DNA from: Formosa sp. L2A11
Lineage (GTDB): Bacteria > Bacteroidota > Bacteroidia > Flavobacteriales > Flavobacteriaceae
Assembly: GCF_009796865.1 (NCBI RefSeq)
Contig: NZ_CP047028.1
Span: 310,001 to 374,000 of the forward strand
DNA: 64,000 bases
Reading direction: 5' to 3'
Numbering within the stretch: position 1 is the first letter of the stretch; every line of letters begins with the position of its first letter. The notes beneath the pieces are model-generated. The model worked only from the letters and a program-made list of their open reading frames with translations, made no database searches and was not told where the DNA came from. Of the stretch, positions 20,675 through 29,471 are shown piece after piece. A program made the translations under genes and the position numbers.

Positions 20675-20685
20675 CGCTTTAAATT

Positions 20686-21066
20686 TTAAGATTCTTTGCT
20701 TAGATTAAGCTTTTCTTTAAAACGTATTTCCTTTTTTTCTTCCTTTAATAGCCGACCTGAATGCGATGTAGTTTGAGATATTTCATCATTTTGAAATAAC
20801 AATTCCATCATGGCAACAGTGGGTTTGGTTTGCGTCTTTTCCATATCACGCATAATGGCAATTACCGCATTAATACGTTTCTTCAGGGAAGCTTCAATAG
20901 TACGCCCTGTAGGTCCAAATGTTTCCTTTGGAGAGATTTCATTATAGAAGAAAAAATCAAGCATAGAAGACATTGCCTCAGTATGCGATTTAAAATGCGT
21001 TCTTGAAAATTCTTGAAAACGATTAGCTGTTTCTTTTTTGAATCTAATACCAATAAATGAGTCCAT
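20686..21066 (-). CDS. BfmA/BtgA-like mobilisation accessory protein
   Basis: A 126-residue basic protein beginning SFIGIRFKKETANRFQEFSR. This layout matches the BfmA/BtgA group that binds oriT and assists the relaxase in Bacteroidota elements; a ribbon-helix-helix-like N-terminus is likely. It is 12 bp upstream of the relaxase gene and directly next to the repeat-rich region at 21067-21300, so oriT binding or self-regulation is expected. Confidence 0.65.
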   Translation of the reverse strand: MDSFIGIRFKKETANRFQEFSRTHFKSHTEAMSSMLDFFFYNEISPKETFGPTGRTIEASLKKRINAVIAIMRDMEKTQTKPTVAMMELLFQNDEISQTTSHSGRLLKEEKKEIRFKEKLNLSKES

Positions 21067-21300
21067 AATTCGCCGGTTTGTCGCAAATTCTTCCCTAAAA
21101 CTGGGCCTTCACAAGCTATTTGTCGCAAATTGCTGAGAGTCAAGAAATTAAATATTTTACAAACAACTGATTTACAGTGTTTTAAAATAGAAAAGGAGTC
21201 TGAAACATCGCTCTGCGTGTTACCCTCTTGCTACTCCTTTTCGTTCGCCCCAGGCGAACAAAATTTCTTACAATCTGGCTAAGAAGCCAATTGCCCTTTT
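21067..21300. promoter_or_regulatory. Candidate oriT / relaxosome-binding region
   Basis: Just upstream of the mobilisation operon are two identical TTTGTCGCAAATT repeats at 21077-21089 and 21119-21131, 42 bp apart (four helical turns). They are followed by a hairpin GTTCGCC/GGCGAAC (21243-21259) and another TGGCT/AGCCA (21276-21289). Iterated sites plus hairpins next to a BfmA gene are what an oriT or an autoregulatory operator looks like. The rest of the gap up to 21443 holds nothing I recognise. Confidence 0.45.
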
Positions 21301-21443
21301 AGGAAAATAAATTTCCAATACATTATTATTTCTGATGAAAACGGATCCCGGCGAAAGTAGAATTGAGATATCCGTACACTATTTTTATACTGAAATTCAG
21401 TCTTTTAAAGATACACTATTTTTATCAATTGAAAATTAAACTC

Positions 21444-21473
21444 AAAAAAAAAAACCTCCAAAATTTTAGAGGT
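21444..21473 (-). terminator. Rho-independent terminator
   Basis: Read on the minus strand, ACCTC/GAGGT arms enclose an A/T loop and are followed by a run of at least ten T. It lies about 35 bp past the stop of the DUF6876-like gene and should end that transcript before the oriT-like region. Confidence 0.7.
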
Positions 21474-21509
21474 GATTCATTTAAATTTTAAAATTAATAT
21501 CATCTAGAT

Positions 21510-21896
21510 TTAATATTCGCCCGGTAACATCAGCATATTATCTACAAAATACAACCGTAATTTTTGAAGCGGAAAATCCGTTACTCTATACGTCTGTGTC
21601 TCTAAAATAGTATCATTACCATCAGAGTAAATAACGTGTGCTTCGTAGCCTTGCCGTCTTTGATCTTCTTCAGACAACCGCTTAAAATCGATGGTTATAA
21701 AATATGATTTTTTCATCAATTGTTTTCCTATAATTGATGCGTCTGTTATCAGCCAATGACATTGCCCGTGTTCAGCTAGGTATTGAATACCTTCTGTGTA
21801 GTTCGTATTAATTAACGGGATTTTAAAACATTCCATCGATCCATGAAATTGTTGTAATCCTGCTTCTAATGTGTTAACTTTCGTGTTCATTTTCAA
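21510..21896 (-). CDS. DUF6876-like protein
   Basis: A 128-residue protein with LQQFHGSMECFKIPLINTNYTEGIQYLAEHGQCHWLI near its N-terminus, which resembles the DUF6876 family carried on Bacteroidota conjugative or mobilisable elements. No catalytic motif is recognisable and no signal peptide is present. It stands between two terminator-like hairpins, so it probably has its own transcript. Confidence 0.6.
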   Translation of the reverse strand: MKMNTKVNTLEAGLQQFHGSMECFKIPLINTNYTEGIQYLAEHGQCHWLITDASIIGKQLMKKSYFITIDFKRLSEEDQRRQGYEAHVIYSDGNDTILETQTYRVTDFPLQKLRLYFVDNMLMLPGEY

Positions 21897-21922
21897 ATTA
21901 ATTAAAGGTTAAAAAATTAAAA

Positions 21923-21955
21923 GAGGGTTTTACTGTCCAAGGTTCACCCTCTTTT
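21923..21955. terminator. Terminator between ssb and the DUF6876-like gene
   Basis: The arms GAGGGT and ACCCTC pair across 21923-21951. T runs follow on both strands (TTTTTTTT to the right, TTTTAATTTTTT on the minus strand), so it can act in both directions. It lies about 15 bp beyond the ssb stop codon. Confidence 0.65.
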
Positions 21956-21970
21956 TTTTGATTTCAAATT

Positions 21971-22318
21971 TTAGGCTTTATCAGGTTTAGAACCCAACAA
22001 TAGAATCTCGTCGGCAACTACTTCAGTGATGTAATGCGTTTGATTGTCTTTATCTGTATAACTTCTAGTTTTCAGTTTGCCCGTAATGCCAACTTCCTTA
22101 CCTTTTTCCGTATACTTTTCTACAATGTCTACAATACTTCCCCAAGCAACTATGGCATGCCAAGAAGTTTCAGTTTGTTTTTCGCCTTTAGCATTTTTAA
22201 AATGCTCATTCGTTGCTAATGAAAATCGGGCTACTTTTTTACCGTTTTCAAGATTGGTGATTGTTGGATCATGTCCAATGTTTCCAATTAACTGTACGTG
22301 ATTTTTGATACTACTCAT
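21971..22318 (-). CDS. ssb: Single-stranded DNA-binding protein
   Basis: A 115-residue OB-fold SSB. It starts MSSIKNHVQLIGNIGHDPTI and has KVARFSLATNE and ETSWHAIVAWGSIVDIVEKY, the core ssDNA-binding strands. It lacks the long acidic C-terminal tail of chromosomal SSB, ending LLLGSKPDKA, which is common for SSBs on mobile elements. It probably protects transferred single strands of the mobilisable module. Confidence 0.9.
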   Translation of the reverse strand: MSSIKNHVQLIGNIGHDPTITNLENGKKVARFSLATNEHFKNAKGEKQTETSWHAIVAWGSIVDIVEKYTEKGKEVGITGKLKTRSYTDKDNQTHYITEVVADEILLLGSKPDKA

Positions 22319-22375
22319 AATAAAAGATTTAAAGATTAATTAAATTACCATCCGAACCATTCAGACGGCTTGTGT

Positions 22376-22501
22376 CTATATTTTTTTTAATGATTTACTT
22401 ATTATATCCTGAGCGTTTTCCTTTTTTGTTTGTTTTGGTGCCGCTTCCTTTTGTATGTTTTTGCCTGATTTCATAAGATTCATTTTAGATTTACTTCCCA
22501 T
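22376..22501 (-). CDS. Small basic 41-residue ORF upstream of ssb
   Basis: A short frame (MGSKSKMNLMKSGKNIQKEA, ending ISKSLKKI) lies 57 bp upstream of ssb on the same strand. It is rich in Lys and Gln, with no membrane segment. Its position and composition suggest a small nucleic-acid-associated protein of the element, but no family is recognised. Confidence 0.35.
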   Translation of the reverse strand: MGSKSKMNLMKSGKNIQKEAAPKQTKKENAQDIISKSLKKI

Positions 22502-22779
22502 AGTGCCCTCACTGTTACCTTTTTTTGTTGCTTATACCGTTTCAATATTTCGAATTGATAAAGACTTATAAAAATGAAGCACAGCGCAATGGTTATGCAG
22601 TCTGTTCAACTTCTAAATGTTGGTATTTTGCTATCGAAAAAAGGGAAGTCATAGTGAGGGTCACGGATGTAAAACTAAAGACTATGGTGAAGTACAAACA
22701 CATCGGAAGCTGTACCAAATGAAGAATGGAATTCTGATTAAGCGAACGCTATTCACCATTTTCGCTCTGGAATGAAGAG

Positions 22780-23350
22780 TCCTTCCTGGCGTAGCAGGAA
22801 GGGTAACGCAATGAAAAGCTAAAATTGGGGATTGTGTTCAAGACTTATGTAGGTAAGCTCTTTTTCCGAAATGAAGCTTTTGCGGAATGTAGAAGGAATG
22901 GGCTTACCTGTTTTTAAAACGAAATCATCTTATTAAAGTAGGATGCCTAGCGGACTTATCCCTAAGGCTGTAAATTGGAATGGAGTGTGATCGCTTCCCG
23001 TATTTTCTCGGGATCTAGCGAACACGTGAAATGGAAATCGAAAACTTTAGGGTTGTGTCTAAGATTCTGGTAATCATGCTCTTTTTTATGTAATGAAGTC
23101 CTTACGGAATGGAATAGAAATGTGCATGATGGGATTAAAACTCGAATTTTGGATTCACCGATGCACAAAGCGAACTTCTCTTTTTATTATTGAAAACGCT
23201 ACACTTCATTTAACCTATAAAAATTCTGAAAGACATGATCTCTATTTAAACCACAAAAGAGATGTTCAAGATCATTTTAGAAGTAAGTCCTTTTACTGAT
23301 ATGGAGTTTTTACGGAATATTATGTAGAAGGTCTAACTGGGTTTTTAGTT
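22780..23350. repeat. Three degenerate two-hairpin repeat units (structured non-coding DNA/RNA)
   Basis: No protein-coding signal over about 900 bp. Three related units start roughly 215 bp apart. Each has a first hairpin (CCTTCCTG/CAGGAAGG at 22780-22802; CTTCCCG/CGGGA near 22995-23013; ATCTCT/AGAGAT near 23239-23263), a linker with a GTGTTCAAGA-like stretch, then a second hairpin closed by GTAAGC/GCTTAC (22853-22907), ATCATGC/GCATGAT (23072-23130) or AGTAAGTCC/GGTCTAACT (23282-23338). The second hairpins share AATGAAG and TACGGAAT-like internal bases. Arms differ in sequence but keep pairing, suggesting selection on structure. Confidence 0.5.
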
Positions 23351-23424
23351 TATATGTTTCTACTTAAAAGATAAGTACTGTTAAAAAACTCCAGTTTTAA
23401 GGTACTAGAGAAACCTTAATTATC

Positions 23425-24285
23425 TTATGAAATCATTTCATAAATGGAATTAAACAAGGTCTTATCCCATTTTTCCTGTTGAGAAAATGTCTTTTTAAGT
23501 GTACGATGTAATACTGCATTGAACGCGTTGTACCCTAACCATAAATTCGGTTCTTCGTTTAGCAACATCGCTTCATAGTTAAGAACTTCTATCACTTCTC
23601 TTGATTTCTTAGACGGATTTTCATTCTTATCACTGCATTCATATCGAAACAATTTAGAACGTTCAAGAATAGATTTCACAAACGCTTCAGTATCGATAAT
23701 TTTAATATCCTTCATACTATTAAATTTATGAATGATGGTATAAAATTCATTATCTAGAAACTTTTCAAACAGCTGATATAATCTCGGCATAATCAGTTCT
23801 GTATTATTCCGATTATGTTTTATGGAAAAAGCTATTTCAGCTTGAGACACATGTAATCCGTTAGAACATACTTTTCTATAGAAACCAAAATGTCCTGATG
23901 TCTTTTCACTACCATCATAGGAGTTTTTAAATCGTAGCATCGGTAGTATTAAATCATCATCATTTTTCACTTGAAACTGATTTTCATCTTCAATTATAAA
24001 ATCTGTAATAAACGATCTATCATTTCTATTGATACTTCGTTTATGAAATTTCAGATCGGATTCTTCAAGCATCGTTTCTGCTTTCTTAAAAAACAATTCA
24101 TTTGGAATATGTCCGTAACTGTTGGACACAACATTCACGACCTTACCATTCGAGATGATAACGTTTTCTAGCCCTCTACGAGAAGGCATTTGGATCAGAC
24201 TTTCTAAACTAGTCATTTGCGATGGCACAAAAATGTCATCCTGTTGTAAATTACTTAAATACATAACTTTTGATTTTAAACCCAT
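23425..24285 (-). CDS. DUF932-family (phage/plasmid-like) protein
   Basis: A 286-residue protein resembling DUF932/TIGR03299: a central fold with VVNVVSNSYGHIPNELFFKKAE, DLILPMLRFKNSYDGSEKTSGHFGFYRKVCSNGL and a C-terminal helical region ending EKWDKTLFNSIYEMIS. DUF932 proteins are frequent on phages, plasmids and integrative elements; their biochemical role is not established. It lies upstream of the structured repeat region and is probably transcribed toward it. Confidence 0.75.
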   Translation of the reverse strand: MGLKSKVMYLSNLQQDDIFVPSQMTSLESLIQMPSRRGLENVIISNGKVVNVVSNSYGHIPNELFFKKAETMLEESDLKFHKRSINRNDRSFITDFIIEDENQFQVKNDDDLILPMLRFKNSYDGSEKTSGHFGFYRKVCSNGLHVSQAEIAFSIKHNRNNTELIMPRLYQLFEKFLDNEFYTIIHKFNSMKDIKIIDTEAFVKSILERSKLFRYECSDKNENPSKKSREVIEVLNYEAMLLNEEPNLWLGYNAFNAVLHRTLKKTFSQQEKWDKTLFNSIYEMIS

Positions 24286-24537
24286 CTTACGATAGGCAGA
24301 TTAAACAATAATGCGCTTAATCCAAACGGAAGCTAAAATCTCAGCTCAAAAGGAAACGGAATAAATGAGTAATGGAGCTAGTGGTGGCTTTATGCCGTAG
24401 TCTTTTTATGGGAGTATTTTACGAGTTTAACTTGCGTGGCTATTGTATATGTAATCTCTACCTCCAATTTCTCTATAAACTACTTACCACAAATTAGTTT
24501 TTCAAAAAAGAAAGACTCTTATAATTAGATAATAATT

Positions 24538-24921
24538 TTAAGATTTACTCATATAATCTTGCCATTTTATTAGAACATACTTATCAACATTATGCTCTTT
24601 AAGTTTAAGAAACCCAAATTCATACACAAACAAATAGACAGATCCTTTTGAATTTTTCCAATAATGAGTAAAGAAGTTTGGATTAAACCCCTTCTCTTTT
24701 AATAGTTCTGCCCTTACAATTACCTTCCCTCCTTTATTAAATTCTTTTAATAGTTTACGGTTAAGTTTAAGCTGATTATCTACCGTATTATAAAAGCGTT
24801 CAGGATGTTTTTTTGATTGTTGATATTGATAAGCACTTTTACATTGCGGATCACAAAACTTTTTATCAGTTCTTCCTATTAATTCATTTTCACAATACAG
24901 ACATGTTTTTTGAAATCTCAT
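24538..24921 (-). CDS. Zinc-ribbon protein next to the array recombinase
   Basis: A 127-residue protein with an N-terminal CLYCENELIGRTDKKFCDPQCKSAYQYQ zinc ribbon (four Cys), followed by a basic region and a C-terminal beta-rich part with VYLFVYEFGFLKLKEH. The gene is divergent from the tyrosine recombinase, sharing a 96-bp intergenic region. A DNA-binding or regulatory role in recombinase expression is possible, but this is inference from position. Confidence 0.6.
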   Translation of the reverse strand: MRFQKTCLYCENELIGRTDKKFCDPQCKSAYQYQQSKKHPERFYNTVDNQLKLNRKLLKEFNKGGKVIVRAELLKEKGFNPNFFTHYWKNSKGSVYLFVYEFGFLKLKEHNVDKYVLIKWQDYMSKS

Positions 24922-25017
24922 ACATTAATCAATTTAAACGTATAATATACGCATCCTATCCGAATAAAACACCACTAAATCATTTACATACAGTAAATTG
25001 CAATAAAATGATGTATT

Positions 25018-26148
25018 ATGGAGAAGGGAAGAAATGTTACTTTAAAACATCTTTTAATTAAAGAAAAAAGGTATATCGGTTTACAATTTAATACCGACAA
25101 GATAATCCATGCATTAGTTAAACAATTACCAGATGTAAAATGGAGTAATGAGTTTAGCATGGCATATGTGGTGAATACAAAACAGAACTTGAGTTCAATT
25201 TTTAAAATTTTCAGTGGAGTGGCGTGGGTTAACTGTAACTATTTTTTCGATCAAAAAACTATAAATGAAAATAATGCTCCAATAGATATAACCTGGTTTC
25301 GTAAACGGGAAAAACCTAAAACATTCCGTCAATGTCCCACAACCTATTTAGATAAATTAGAATTAAAGAAATATGCTAATAATACCGTCAAAGCTTATGT
25401 AACGGCTTTCGAAACCTTTATAAATCATTATAAAACCAAGGAGTTAATACAGATTAATGAAAATGATATTAGACATTACATTCTAAAGCTGATTCAAGAA
25501 AATAAATCCGATTCTTATATAAACGTAACTATTAACAGTATTAAGTTTTACTATGAATCTGTACTTGGTATGCCTAATCGATTCTATCAAATAGAAAGGC
25601 CTAGAAAAACACAAAAATTACCTAAGGTTTTATCAAAATCAGATATTTTAAAGATTATTGCCAATACTAACAACCTCAAACATAAGTGTATTGTTAGCCT
25701 ACTATATTCCGCAGGCATACGCAGAAGTGAATTAATAAATTTAAAAATTTCAGATATAGATAGTAAAAGAATGTTAATTCGTATTGAATCAGCAAAAGGA
25801 AATAAAGATCGCTACACTATCCTTTCATATTCCATATTAAAAGATTTAAGAGCCTATTATAAAGAATGGAAACCTGAAAAATATATCATTGAAGGATTGT
25901 ACGGAAAACAATATTCAGGACAAAGTATAGGTAAGATTGTTGTAAATGCAGCAGAAAAAGCAGGGATTAGGCACAAAGTAACACCACATATGCTTAGACA
26001 TAGTTTTGCAACTCATCTTTTAGAAGATGGTGTAGATCTAAGACAGATCCAGGTACTATTAGGTCATAGTTCTACTAAAACTACGGAAATATATACTCAT
26101 GTCGCGACAACTACTTTTAAGAAAATAAAAAACCCTCTTGATAATTAA
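25018..26148 (+). CDS. Tyrosine recombinase, candidate integrase of the cassette array
   Basis: A 376-residue tyrosine recombinase. Residues 1-80 form an extra N-terminal domain with KQLPDVKWSNEFSMAYVV; a SAM-like core-binding domain follows (about 100-190). The catalytic set is complete: Arg235 (SAGIRRSE), Lys260, His324-x-x-Arg327 (PHMLRHSF), His350 (LLGH) and Tyr359 (IYTHV). Spacing between Arg235 and His324 is that of XerC/D; the additional helix that distinguishes IntI is not seen. The gene points toward the first cassette, with 82 bp between its stop and the first cassette boundary. Canonical intI usually points away from its cassettes. I infer that it moves the cassettes. Confidence 0.85.
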   Translation: MEKGRNVTLKHLLIKEKRYIGLQFNTDKIIHALVKQLPDVKWSNEFSMAYVVNTKQNLSSIFKIFSGVAWVNCNYFFDQKTINENNAPIDITWFRKREKPKTFRQCPTTYLDKLELKKYANNTVKAYVTAFETFINHYKTKELIQINENDIRHYILKLIQENKSDSYINVTINSIKFYYESVLGMPNRFYQIERPRKTQKLPKVLSKSDILKIIANTNNLKHKCIVSLLYSAGIRRSELINLKISDIDSKRMLIRIESAKGNKDRYTILSYSILKDLRAYYKEWKPEKYIIEGLYGKQYSGQSIGKIVVNAAEKAGIRHKVTPHMLRHSFATHLLEDGVDLRQIQVLLGHSSTKTTEIYTHVATTTFKKIKNPLDN

Positions 26149-26160
26149 CAATTACATAAA

Positions 26161-26237
26161 AGATATATAGAACATATGTTACATATATCTTATATTTGAG
26201 ATATATAGCACATATGTGCTATATACAATTGTTGCCA
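26161..26237 (+). promoter_or_regulatory. attI-like junction with twin palindromes and a TAnnTTTG promoter element
   Basis: Between the recombinase and the first cassette are an imperfect 30-bp palindrome (26161-26190, core AACATATGTT) and a perfect 24-bp palindrome (26202-26225, core GCACATATGTGC). Both are centred on CATATG, 38 bp apart. The right edge, TATATACAATTGTTGCC, resembles the right end of the attC-like sites (ATATACAACAACGTT), so the first boundary at 26231 is probably the primary insertion site. TATATTTG at 26191-26198 fits the Bacteroidota -7 element and would fire into cassette 1; I see no convincing -33 TTTG. Confidence 0.55.
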
Positions 26238-26275
26238 TTCATTAAAAAACGCACTCAAAATCGAAAAAATAAATT

Positions 26276-26437
26276 ATGAATAGAATAAGAATTATTGGTT
26301 TAATTATGTTGATAATTGGAATTGTTTTACAATTTTATTTTGAAAATGACGGAACAGATTTCCTTACAGGACTTTTAGCTGGTGGTGGAATTGGACTACT
26401 CATAACTGGACAGATTAAATCGAAAAAGAAATCCTAA
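26276..26437 (+). CDS. Cassette 1: 53-residue membrane protein
   Basis: A short gene starting 45 bp into cassette 1. MNRIRIIGLIMLIIGIVLQFY is one membrane helix and the GLLAGGGIGLLITG stretch is a second, Gly-rich one; it ends in a Lys-rich tail (KSKKKS). It is similar in layout to the products of cassettes 6 and 13. The remaining 155 bp before the attC-like site are non-coding but resemble the tails of those two cassettes. No function is recognised. Confidence 0.6.
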   Translation: MNRIRIIGLIMLIIGIVLQFYFENDGTDFLTGLLAGGGIGLLITGQIKSKKKS

Positions 26438-26592
26438 AGCAGAATCTGAATTTTAGCTTGTTTGCGGAATAAAAACTCAACAAACATCTGACTGACCAAA
26501 GCAGTGCGCAACTGTTGCGACGGACTGATTAGCGAAACGCACAAAAAAATGGATTTACGACTAACGAAAAACTGTAAGAAAAAAACAACGAA

Positions 26593-26728
26593 ATGGCAAC
26601 ACCGTATATAAAAAATTGCTTAATTAGTGCTTAACCAATGTAAGTTGCTTTGTTTGCTTGCATCCGATTTTCCTTCGGAAAATCCTCGCACTCAAACACG
26701 CAACTTTCCATATACATAAACGTTACCT
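26593..26728 (+). repeat. attC-like site 1 (subfamily A)
   Basis: Intact site. It starts TGGCAACACCGTATAT, has the central hairpin GATTTTCCTTCGGAAAATC and ends ATATACATAAACGTTACC. GTATAT pairs with ATATAC near the ends; GTTGC and GCAAC pair further in. R'' (TGGCAAC) matches the start of its own cassette, GTTGCCA at 26231. Confidence 0.85.
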
Positions 26729-26752
26729 GCAAGCTGAAAATCAGAACTCAAA

Positions 26753-27469
26753 ATGAAATCAAGAACTGAAATTGAACAATATTATTTAAGTGGAAAAAGA
26801 TTCTTCAGGAATATTGATTTTGATTTTGGAGAGTGTTTTGAAAACTCGAATTTTGAAAACGCAATATTTGAATACTGCTATTTTGGAGTTGAATTCAATA
26901 ATTCAAATTTTAAAAATGCGAAATTTATTGAGTGCAATATGAAATCAACGAATTTTACTAATTGTGACTTTTCAAATGCCGAAATTAGAGAAAGTTTAAT
27001 GGAAGCAATTGACTTTAAAGGCTCTAAAATTCCAAATCTAATATTTGAGAATAATACAAGCTATGGTGAAAAAGTCAAATTGAACTCTGAAACATTGGAA
27101 ATTGAATATAATATTCACCAACTGAATTCTGAACTGTATGAATATATACCTGAATTTGAAAAAATTGCTGACCATTCAAGTGATGAACATTTATATTCTG
27201 TCTTTGGAGATTTAAGTATTGTTCTTGCAAACGAAATTATTAAAAACGAAAATCTGACTGATTTAATTACGAATTCTTTTAGGTTCATTAATTATTTAAG
27301 TGATAAAAACGATAAAGAAATTGATAATTTATTGGTTGTAGGAATTTATGAAGGGTTATATCATTCTGAAAAATGTAATAAAATTGCAAAAAAATTATTA
27401 AATGAAAAGGCAAAAAAAGCTTATGAATTTAATTTAGAAAACGGAATAATGAATAAAGCCAGCAGGTAA
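26753..27469 (+). CDS. Cassette 2: pentapeptide-repeat protein
   Basis: A 238-residue protein. Residues 15-100 consist of A(N/D)(F/L)xx-type repeats (FENSNFENAIFEYCYFG, FNNSNFKNAKFIECNM, STNFTNCDFSNAEI), which form a right-handed quadrilateral beta-helix. The C-terminal half is helical and unrelated to anything I recognise. Pentapeptide-repeat proteins include gyrase-protecting Qnr-like and toxin-linked proteins; this one is too short in repeats to assign. The stop codon TAA is part of the R'' core, and intron 1 interrupts the site directly after it. Confidence 0.8.
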   Translation: MKSRTEIEQYYLSGKRFFRNIDFDFGECFENSNFENAIFEYCYFGVEFNNSNFKNAKFIECNMKSTNFTNCDFSNAEIRESLMEAIDFKGSKIPNLIFENNTSYGEKVKLNSETLEIEYNIHQLNSELYEYIPEFEKIADHSSDEHLYSVFGDLSIVLANEIIKNENLTDLITNSFRFINYLSDKNDKEIDNLLVVGIYEGLYHSEKCNKIAKKLLNEKAKKAYEFNLENGIMNKASR

Positions 27470-29318
27470 TCGAGTAGACGGGTGACAACTTAAAAGTCGT
27501 CACTGCGCCTCTCACACCACCGTACGTACGGGTCTCGTATACGGCGGTTCACCAAATTGAAGTTTGCGTATTATTAATGTAATCTAACAAAGGTTTATAC
27601 CCTTTTCGTTTAAGTCTAGAAACTGTAATAGTCGTCTTTAAAATAGGACTTTGAGCAACTGCCCAGCCTCCCATTCTTGTTCTACTCCAAGCATAGGCTT
27701 GTCCGATTTCTATACCTAATTGAATGAGGTTTTTACGTTTCCGCTCTAGCTTTTTCCAATCATGCCAAATACAATAGCGCAACCGATTTCTTAGCCACTC
27801 ATCTAGCTTTTTAACTTTTGCATAGATGTTAAGCGGTAATTATTCATCCAGCCTCGACAGACTTGATTAAGCCGATCCAGACGTTCTAACAACGACATGG
27901 GTTTGGTTTTCTTGGTGATACTTTTCAGGTTACGTTTAAACTTTGCCCAACTTTTCTTGGCTACCACAAGTACATATTGTCCTTTGACTCCCTTTTTATA
28001 AACAGGTACAAACCATGTCCGAGTAACTCAAAATTTACAGGTCTGCGGATGCCACTTTTGGCTTTATTTATAGGTAATTTAAGTTTATCTCTTAAAAAGA
28101 TAAACAGTTTATTTCCTATAGTTTTTGCCTCGCTTTTACTTTTTGCGTAAACGCTAAAGTCGTCTGCATAGCGTACATAAAGCAAGCCCATGCTTTTCAT
28201 TTCTTTATCCAAAACATCTAACATAATGTTAGATAATAAGGGACTAATGGGGCTACCTTGCGGGATACCTTTTCTGCGCTTTTTGAGTGTTCCATCTATT
28301 AAGATGGGAGCTCTTAACCATTTTCGGATTAATCGCAAGGTGGTTGGACATTTTACTTTGCGGTAGATAAGTTGAAGTAAAATACAGTGGTCTACTTCAT
28401 CAAAGAATCCTTGCAAATCAATATCTACAATATCTTGGTAACCAGAATTGATATACCCTTGAGCTTGTAATACTGCTTTTTGGATGTTCTTTTGTGGGCG
28501 AAATCCATAACTAACGGGCTCAAAATCATATTCAAAATGAACCATTAATTGTTGGCTTACCGCCTGTTGTAGCCACCTATCTACTACCGTTGGTATTCCT
28601 AATAGTCGGGTTTTACCCTGTCCTTTTGGAATCTTTACTCCTAAAATTGAATTTGGAACATAGCTATTTGTGCGAATAGCAGATAATATAAGCGAACGGT
28701 TTTCTAATATGTATGCCGAAAGTGCCGTTGTTTTCATACCATCTACGCCGCTCGCACCTTTATTGCGCTCCACTTGGCGTGTTGCTTTATAAAGATTTGT
28801 TGCTTCTAATACCTGTTCAATCATAGATTCAATAATTCGTGTACTCCTGTTGGTTTAAAACTAGGCTAGCTAAGCATCCTAATCGAATTCCAACGTAATT
28901 TAATGTTCTGTCCTTCCTTACCCGTGAGACCTGTACAATTCTTGTTGCACCTCGTTTCCTGTAAGTACTATGACTTCTGCTGACTTCTCTACATAACCAA
29001 CTCGTAGTTGTAGAGACCTCCCCAGGTAATGGCATCTTCTTTCCCTCAATTCCTGCCGTATCTACATACTTACCCTTTTGTTAATCTTAGGGCGTTACAA
29101 TGATGTGGTTGCTTACCCGAGTAAATATGCCTCTGTATACGATTTCTGTTCGTCAGTACCGAGTTTTGTAGTTCCGCTTCCTTCAGATAAAACCTCACGG
29201 TTTTCACCCTTGCGACTTACTAATGCTTCAGAACGTTACTCCTGCGCACAAGGGACTTGCACCCTCTAGATTAATTATTTACCTTTCGGTAAATAAAAGA
29301 TGCCCATGCTGGGCACAC
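27469..29318 (-). mobile_element. Group II intron 1, in attC-like site 2 (RT broken)
   Basis: An 1850-bp intron on the minus strand. Its 5' end is GTGTGCCCAGC (reverse of 29318 leftward) and its 3' end is CTACTCGAT, fitting the GUGYG...AY rule. Domain V is visible at about 27508-27550 (CCGTACGTACGGTGGTGTGAGAGG type). It splits the site between R'' bases GGTA and ACACCG, on the strand opposite to the cassette genes, exactly as known group IIC-attC introns do. The RT gene has two frameshifts. Confidence 0.85.
27549..28824 (-). pseudogene. Group II intron 1 reverse transcriptase, frameshifted
   Basis: Compared with the intact copy in intron 2, one base is missing near 28012 (after which only the first 287 residues are in frame) and four near 27828-27832. 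The YADD active site is intact within the first fragment, but the maturase (domain X) and C-terminal part are out of frame. The intron may still move or splice with the protein made by intron 2. Confidence 0.85.
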
Positions 29319-29446
29319 ACACCGTATATAATTTATTGCTAGTTCTAGCCTACTTATGAAAGTCCTCGCGGACTTTCTTTGTCCGTAATTATTTACTAAA
29401 TTAGTTGCTTGAAACACGCAACAAACCATATACAACAACGTTAGGC
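29319..29446 (+). repeat. attC-like site 2 (subfamily B), right part
   Basis: R'' (GCAGGTA, 27462-27468) is separated from this part by intron 1. The rest reads ACACCGTATATAATTTATTG, with central hairpin GAAAGTCCTCGCGGACTTTC and end ATATACAACAACGTTAGGC. R'' matches the start of cassette 2, GTTACCTGC. Confidence 0.85.
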
Positions 29447-29471
29447 ACAAGCTAAAAAAATCGCGAATAAA

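Noticed and set aside
22525-23299. Short ORFs in the structured repeat region
   Set aside because: They do not recur between the three units in frame; structure explains the conservation better.
25018-26148. Calling the recombinase IntI
   Set aside because: The extra helix between the Arg and His boxes is not present and spacing is that of XerC/D; naming it intI would be unsupported.
28829-29269. Small ORFs of 63-68 codons repeated in each group II intron
   Set aside because: They lie in the ribozyme region of the introns and are copies of RNA-coding sequence, not genes.
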